Made by a program: the position numbers and the translations under genes
Part shown: piece after piece, positions 60,040 through 64,000 of the stretch
Layout: every line of letters starts with the position of its first letter
Numbering within the stretch: the first letter of the stretch is position 1
Source of the DNA: Saprospiraceae bacterium
Lineage (GTDB): Bacteria; Bacteroidota; Bacteroidia; Chitinophagales; Saprospiraceae
Assembly: GCA_020848995.1 (NCBI GenBank)
Contig: JADLHA010000038.1
Span: forward strand, 1 to 64,000
Length of the DNA: 64,000 nt
Direction: 5' to 3'
Notes under the pieces: generated by a model
The model's input: the letters and a program-made list of their open reading frames with translations, nothing else
The model's database searches: none
What the model was told of the DNA's origin: nothing

Positions 60040-62637
60040 TTATTCCATTTTGATGAGTTTGAACAGATACTGGCCGTCGTTGCAGCGCAAGCGCAGGAAA
60101 TAGTTTGCAGGCATGAGCCCGGAAGTCTGAAGGGAAAGTGCGTTGGAACCGGCAGTGACCTGCAGTTTCTGCTCAAGCGCCTTGCGGCCATAAGCATCTA
60201 CGATGTCCAGGGCGACGTTCTGTTCAATGGGAGAAAAGAACGATAGCCTCAACGTCTGTTCAAAGGGATTTGGAGAGACCTGGAGGTCTTCCAATACCGA
60301 AGAGAATTCTTCAACAGGGCCTTCGAGGCTGCCGGCAGCTTTGATGTTGATGCTGTAGTCTTCCACTTCGCCGTAGGGGAAGGTCTGGCAGGAACTCGAG
60401 TAGCCACCGTATTTCACAGCAACCCTCATGCGCACCTTGGCGGTCGCCGCACCAGCCGGGATGGTGATGTTTGCGCTGAGCAGACTGGTGCTACTGGTTT
60501 TTTTCGAAAAGAGCAATTCGCCTGCATCGTTAAACGACTTATTGTTGTTGAAGTCGATCCAGACGCGCCAGTAAAGGTTTCCGGAACTGCCAGTAGTTCC
60601 AGCCTGATAATTCAAGGTGTACGAACTTCCCTTATTGACATCCGTCACCAGGGCTGTTCCGTCATAATAACCATTGTCGCTGGCAGAGCTGCGGTCGATG
60701 GTTCCAAGTTTAACTCTTTTGACCCATTCATATTTTGCATTATTGCCTTTGGAAACACAGTAACCGGAACCGCTCAGCGTTTTGAAAGTCAGCACGGCCG
60801 TAAACGCACTGGTCCCACCGCTGCAAACGGATTGAACGCGGACGTCGTAATTCGTACCCGGGGTCATCCCGGTCATGTTTACACCGGTTCCGGGTACGTT
60901 GACCTGATACCAGCTATTGGAAGAACTCAACTTGTACTGGAAATTGTACGAAAGCGCACCGCTGGCGGCTGACCAGGTCACGGTAGCGGAGGTCTCCGTG
61001 ATGTTGGATGCCGCGAGGTTTGTCGGAGTAGGACACGTGCCACCTGCAGTGGTGAAATCTACGGTGCCGGAATAGGAGCTCTCTCCGGAAGAGCATACCG
61101 TTTTAACCCGGGTATTGTAGGTCGTGGCTGGACTGAGCCCTGTCATGTTGTAGCTCGTACTGGTCGTGCTGGCCACGATCCAGGTGCCCGAGCTGGAAGC
61201 TTTGTATTCGAATTTATAGGAAAGGGCCCCACTCACGGCGTTCCAGTTGCCCGTTGCGGTGGTTTGCCCGATGTTGGTGATGTTGAGCCCGCTGGGGGCC
61301 GTACAACCACCGCCTCCGCCACAGCTGCCCAGACAGGTGGCCCCGCTGACTTCAGAGCGGATCTTGTCGCCGGGAAGCGGCCCAAAACCGTTGCTGAAGT
61401 TGATTCCGTAGGTCGTGAGATGGCAATAGGACATGATGGTGCCCCCGTTTTGCGGAGGAGGACCGGCGGAACAACCCCCTTCAGGGGTATAACAATTGTC
61501 GATGGGGCCTCCGGGCCATCCACACCAGTGAGTGTGGTTGGAGCCCAGGTTGTGGCCCATCTCGTGAGTCATCACTTCTACGGTCCAACTGTAGGTTGGC
61601 ACGCTTTTGTAGGTGGATGAAATGTTGCTGTAGGCATAGCGGTAGGAGGTGCAAAGTACGTCGAGCCAGGCTACGCCGCCGATGTTGTTGCCGCCAAGTG
61701 CCGCCAGGTGAGCAATGTCGCCGTTAAAGGTCGGCCGTTTGGTTTTGAATTGGTTTAAAGCCGTGATGCTGCTCGTCTTGGAGTAACCATCTTCTGTAGT
61801 CCAGATGAAAATTTCTGAGATGGCTGTAGGAATGCTTTCGTTTGCATAAAGCGTGGCTACGTTATTGAATACGGCGGTGATCCAGCTCGCCGTTGCGGAA
61901 ATGCCACCTTTATTCACGTAGAGGGCATAGTCGCATTCGATGTACACTTTAACACAGCCACCGGCACTTTGGGGTCCGCGGGGACTCGTTTTAGAATGGA
62001 ATTGCTCGAGCTGATCGCTGTAGCATTCAAAGGGAACGTCTTCGGTGATATCAAGGTCATTGTAAAGGATCAGTTGTCCGGGAGCCTCATAGTTTGGCTG
62101 GATGACGATGTTGCCCGCACCCGATGAAAAACTGCCGATCAACTGGTCGGGGAAAATGCTGATCGAAGCAAGCGAAGCGCTTTCGCTTCCGCGCACCACC
62201 CCGCGGTAATAAACTGCCTGGTCTTCAAAAGAGACAGGCCCATTGTTGTCAGTAGTCATCAATTGAAACCCTTCGGAAAGGAGGTCAACGCGGACGAGGT
62301 CTAAGGTTGCAAACGAACGTTCGTTCACAGGGAGTTCAAGGCTTAGCCACTGAGGCCGTTCGCTCAACAGTTTACCGAGCAGCCGGGTATCTGCAACAAC
62401 AGACTTAAACGCATTTTCATCTGCGCCGCGCAAGGCGTAAACGGGTTCACTGGAAAATGCGAGCGGGTTGCTGAATGCAAATGGTTGATGCTGCTCCTTT
62501 GCTGCGGCCACCTGCAACGCGACCGGAGAAAGATTTTGCTGGTCAACCCGGATGACCGGAAGGTCCTGGGCAAAAATGCCGAAGCTGATCCATGAGAACG
62601 CTGCGGCCAATAATCGGTTCTTTAAAATAAATGACAT
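60040..62637 (-). CDS. Secreted reprolysin-like metalloprotease with Fn3, GEVED and T9SS domains
   Basis: 865 residues. Signal peptide ending near FGIFAQD, a long propeptide-like N-terminal region, then the M12B-type zinc motif HEMGHNLGSNH (about residues 358-368). Two fibronectin type III modules follow (about 436-525 and 526-610), then a GEVED domain (GEVEDYSINI near 770), and a type IX secretion C-terminal sorting domain (about 785-865, VSPNPFEQTLRLSFF ... GLMPANYFLRL). Predicted secreted or surface-attached protease. Own -7 box at 62708. Confidence 0.9.
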   Translation of the reverse strand: MSFILKNRLLAAAFSWISFGIFAQDLPVIRVDQQNLSPVALQVAAAKEQHQPFAFSNPLAFSSEPVYALRGADENAFKSVVADTRLLGKLLSERPQWLSLELPVNERSFATLDLVRVDLLSEGFQLMTTDNNGPVSFEDQAVYYRGVVRGSESASLASISIFPDQLIGSFSSGAGNIVIQPNYEAPGQLILYNDLDITEDVPFECYSDQLEQFHSKTSPRGPQSAGGCVKVYIECDYALYVNKGGISATASWITAVFNNVATLYANESIPTAISEIFIWTTEDGYSKTSSITALNQFKTKRPTFNGDIAHLAALGGNNIGGVAWLDVLCTSYRYAYSNISSTYKSVPTYSWTVEVMTHEMGHNLGSNHTHWCGWPGGPIDNCYTPEGGCSAGPPPQNGGTIMSYCHLTTYGINFSNGFGPLPGDKIRSEVSGATCLGSCGGGGGCTAPSGLNITNIGQTTATGNWNAVSGALSYKFEYKASSSGTWIVASTTSTSYNMTGLSPATTYNTRVKTVCSSGESSYSGTVDFTTAGGTCPTPTNLAASNITETSATVTWSAASGALSYNFQYKLSSSNSWYQVNVPGTGVNMTGMTPGTNYDVRVQSVCSGGTSAFTAVLTFKTLSGSGYCVSKGNNAKYEWVKRVKLGTIDRSSASDNGYYDGTALVTDVNKGSSYTLNYQAGTTGSSGNLYWRVWIDFNNNKSFNDAGELLFSKKTSSTSLLSANITIPAGAATAKVRMRVAVKYGGYSSSCQTFPYGEVEDYSINIKAAGSLEGPVEEFSSVLEDLQVSPNPFEQTLRLSFFSPIEQNVALDIVDAYGRKALEQKLQVTAGSNALSLQTSGLMPANYFLRLRCNDGQYLFKLIKME
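62313..62328. repeat. Iterated 16-bp palindrome (ACGAACG-TT-CGTTCAC)
   Basis: Left half-site perfect, right half-site with two deviations. Read as NERSF in the metalloprotease on the coding strand. Confidence 0.45.
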
Positions 62638-62707
62638 TGCACAAATTTTATGAGTTGATAAAGTTCGGGAGGAAGAACCGCAAACGGATATGAAGGGAAG
62701 AACGGGA

Positions 62708-62715
62708 CAAAGGTA
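62708..62715 (-). promoter_or_regulatory. -7 promoter box for the metalloprotease gene
   Basis: TACCTTTG on the minus strand, exact TAnnTTTG match, predicted leader about 67 nt. Confidence 0.5.
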
Positions 62716-63034
62716 TGTTCATAATCCGGACTGAACCTCAGGGAAAACACCCATTTTTTGAGGAATTTTTCCCGTATTTTCCCTGAGGCTGGCTGCCAAA
62801 TGATCAACAAAGGGGAACAGGTCCGTACAGAGCATCAGCGGCTTATAGTGTACATGCAATTTGTATATATGTTTGTAAAATTTATAGACCATTCTTTGAA
62901 AGCACATTATGAATTGTTAATGGGCTAATAAGCCATGAACGCTTATAATGGCTTTAAAATGAAGGCAGGCGAATTCGATGAGGAAGGGCCATGTCACAGA
63001 TCTTCTTGCGAAGAAGTACCGATTTGAAATTGCC

Positions 63035-63042
63035 TAATTTTG
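63035..63042 (+). promoter_or_regulatory. -7 promoter box for queD
   Basis: TAATTTTG, exact TAnnTTTG match, about 40 nt of predicted leader before ATG 63086. Confidence 0.5.
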
Positions 63043-63085
63043 CAGAGAGAAACCACGCTCAATTTGCGCTGGGCAATCGACAACT

Positions 63086-63538
63086 ATGGAGAAAGTAAGG
63101 CTCACCCGCAGGTTCACATTTGACATGGCCCACGCACTGCCCGGTTACGACGGTCCGTGCAGAAATATCCATGGGCATACTTACCGGCTTTCGGTAAGCC
63201 TCATGGGGACCCCGCTCCAGGATCCCGGTCATCCCAAGGATGGCATGGTCTTCGATTTTGCCGTATTGAAAAAAATGGTGGAGCAGTCCATTCTCAGCAG
63301 CTTTGATCATGCCCTGGTGTTGTCAAACCGGGAAGACCCCGAATTCGTTCAGGCCCTCTCCAGCCGGTATGAGCGCGTTGTCTGTCTTGACGTGCAGCCC
63401 ACCTGCGAAAACCTGCTGCTCGCGTTCCGCCGTCGCCTGCTTGCCGTACTCCCGGAGCACCTGGAACTCGTTTCCCTCAGGCTCGACGAAACGCCCAACT
63501 CCTTTGCAGAATGGCGGCGGGAGGACAACACCATGTGA
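63086..63538 (+). CDS. queD: 6-carboxytetrahydropterin synthase / PTPS family
   Basis: 150 residues. Zinc ligands His16 (FDMAHAL) and His29/His31 (NIHGHTY), and the catalytic Cys25 four residues before them, define the fold. FDHALVL and PTCENLLL are typical. The bacterial role is usually preQ0/queuosine synthesis (QueD), with a pterin synthesis role as the alternative. A tgt gene is at 20.4-21.5 kb. Not clustered with other que genes here. Confidence 0.88.
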   Translation: MEKVRLTRRFTFDMAHALPGYDGPCRNIHGHTYRLSVSLMGTPLQDPGHPKDGMVFDFAVLKKMVEQSILSSFDHALVLSNREDPEFVQALSSRYERVVCLDVQPTCENLLLAFRRRLLAVLPEHLELVSLRLDETPNSFAEWRREDNTM

Positions 63539-63781
63539 CGTCACCCCATCTCTATCCAAGTTCATCACACCAGAGCGGAACAGCATTTGCAAAAAGCAAG
63601 CCCCGGCATATGCTGTGCGCCGGTCTGCCGTCCCCTCTCCTGTGGTTCCTGGCAGAGATCGATAAAGCACCAGGCCAAATTGGCAGATAATTGCCTGAAT
63701 TTCAAAGAAAAAGAGGACAGAATGACAGGACTTTCCATTTGGAAGGAGATTTGAGGGAAAAAGGTGAATTAAATAAGGAGT

Positions 63782-64000
63782 ATGACCTACGAGAATTTTA
63801 CCATCAAAGCGCAGGATGCCATTCTGAAAGCACAGCAGATGGCAGCAGGGCTGGAACAGCAAGTAGTGGACACCAGCCATTTGGCCAAGGCCATATTGGA
63901 GACTGACCCCAAGTTGGTGGAATTTCTGTTGGACAAGATGGGCGCCGATGTTCGAAAGCTCGGATTTGAGCTCGACACGGAGATGCGCAAGCTTCCTCGG
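63782..64000 (+). CDS. clpB: ClpB-family chaperone, N-terminal fragment (cut by window end)
   Basis: First 73 residues (MTYENFTIKAQDAILKAQQ...). This is the Clp N-domain repeat of ClpB/ClpA disaggregases: AQDAILKAQQMA, VVDTSHLAKAILE, then LLDKMGADV. The ATPase domains lie beyond the window. A purine-rich AAGGAG lies one base before the ATG; that is closer than an ideal Shine-Dalgarno. ClpB rather than ClpC is the best guess because of the YENFTIKAQDAI opening. Confidence 0.8.
   Translation, partial: MTYENFTIKAQDAILKAQQMAAGLEQQVVDTSHLAKAILETDPKLVEFLLDKMGADVRKLGFELDTEMRKLPR

Larger units (their letters stand above)
62638..63085. other. Gene-free stretch between the metalloprotease and queD
   Basis: About 450 bases. 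It holds the metalloprotease -7 box (62708-62715, minus strand) and the queD -7 box (63035-63042). Apart from these I see no RNA or repeat; short open frames lack recognisable content. Confidence 0.5.

Noticed and set aside
1-64000. Search for CRISPR arrays, prophage, transposases, rRNA and tRNA
   Set aside because: No regularly spaced repeats, integrase, transposase or cloverleaf sequence was seen by reading; small RNAs could be missed.

Overview
The window looks like a chromosomal segment of a Bacteroidota bacterium, most likely from the Saprospiria/Chitinophagia side of the phylum. The evidence is the gliding/type IX secretion genes gldD and gldE in the typical lgt-mutY-ssb-gldE-gldD order, proteins with type IX secretion C-terminal sorting domains, tandem OmpH/Skp genes beside murI, several PorT-like beta-barrels, a roughly 1100-residue SecA, a mevalonate-pathway decarboxylase, and repeated TAnnTTTG -7 promoter boxes in place of a sigma70 -10 box. 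Base composition is about half G+C. I see no rRNA, tRNA, CRISPR array, prophage or transposase.

Layout. 0-0.3 kb: two tandem copies of a dispersed 125-bp repeat. 0.4-9.1 kb: lipid A-type acyltransferase, AI-2E-type permease, two amidohydrolase-family proteins, and a DUF4294/mvaD/rhodanese operon. 9.3-11.2 kb: murI with two OmpH chaperones. 11.4-18.3 kb: hutH, an M48 lipoprotein protease, an SPFH protein, a glycosyltransferase and an Omp28-like type IX cargo protein. 18.6-26.6 kb: an ECF sigma factor, then the secA-SPOR-rodA-tgt-lptF/G operon (minus strand). 27.3-34.7 kb: a tightly packed nine-gene minus-strand operon (dtd, mazG-like, ABC permease, PP2C, TM2-TPR, CBS, BamA/TamA-like, nadK, cyclase). 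34.7-35.15 kb: an AT-rich, gene-free stretch with two DnaA-box matches, where gene direction and apparent GC skew change; it is a candidate replication origin. 35.2-39.1 kb: heme A synthase, an alpha/beta hydrolase, and an ECF sigma/anti-sigma-barrel pair. 39.3-44.1 kb: the gldD-gldE-ssb-mutY-lgt operon. 44.1-52.7 kb: a beta-barrel protein, mtaB, a thioredoxin/MsrA-like fusion, a second sigma/anti-sigma pair, prfA, and a lipoprotein/barrel pair. 52.7-56.6 kb: a large propeller-type outer-membrane protein and a metallo-beta-lactamase-fold hydrolase. 56.62-56.70 kb: two palindromes matching the parS consensus. 56.7-59.9 kb: a class III polyhydroxyalkanoate locus (phaC, phaE, divergent phaJ). 60.0-64.0 kb: a secreted metalloprotease, queD, and the start of clpB.

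How the genes fit together. Envelope biogenesis dominates: SecA, OmpH, BamA-like, LptF/G, Lgt, RodA, MurI and the lipid A acyltransferase. QueD and Tgt belong to queuosine synthesis and tRNA modification. PhaC, PhaE and PhaJ form a complete (R)-3-hydroxyacyl-CoA to polymer module.

Most unusual signals: an imperfect 16-bp palindrome (half-site ACKAACG) that recurs about 14 times in unrelated genes, frames and gaps; the two parS-like sites about 21.5 kb from the origin candidate; a Tgt that has lost all four zinc ligands; a single-chain membrane anchor plus beta-barrel encoded next to an ECF sigma factor; a thioredoxin-like protein fused to a degenerate MsrA-like domain; and a phaE terminator that overlaps the phaC promoter.
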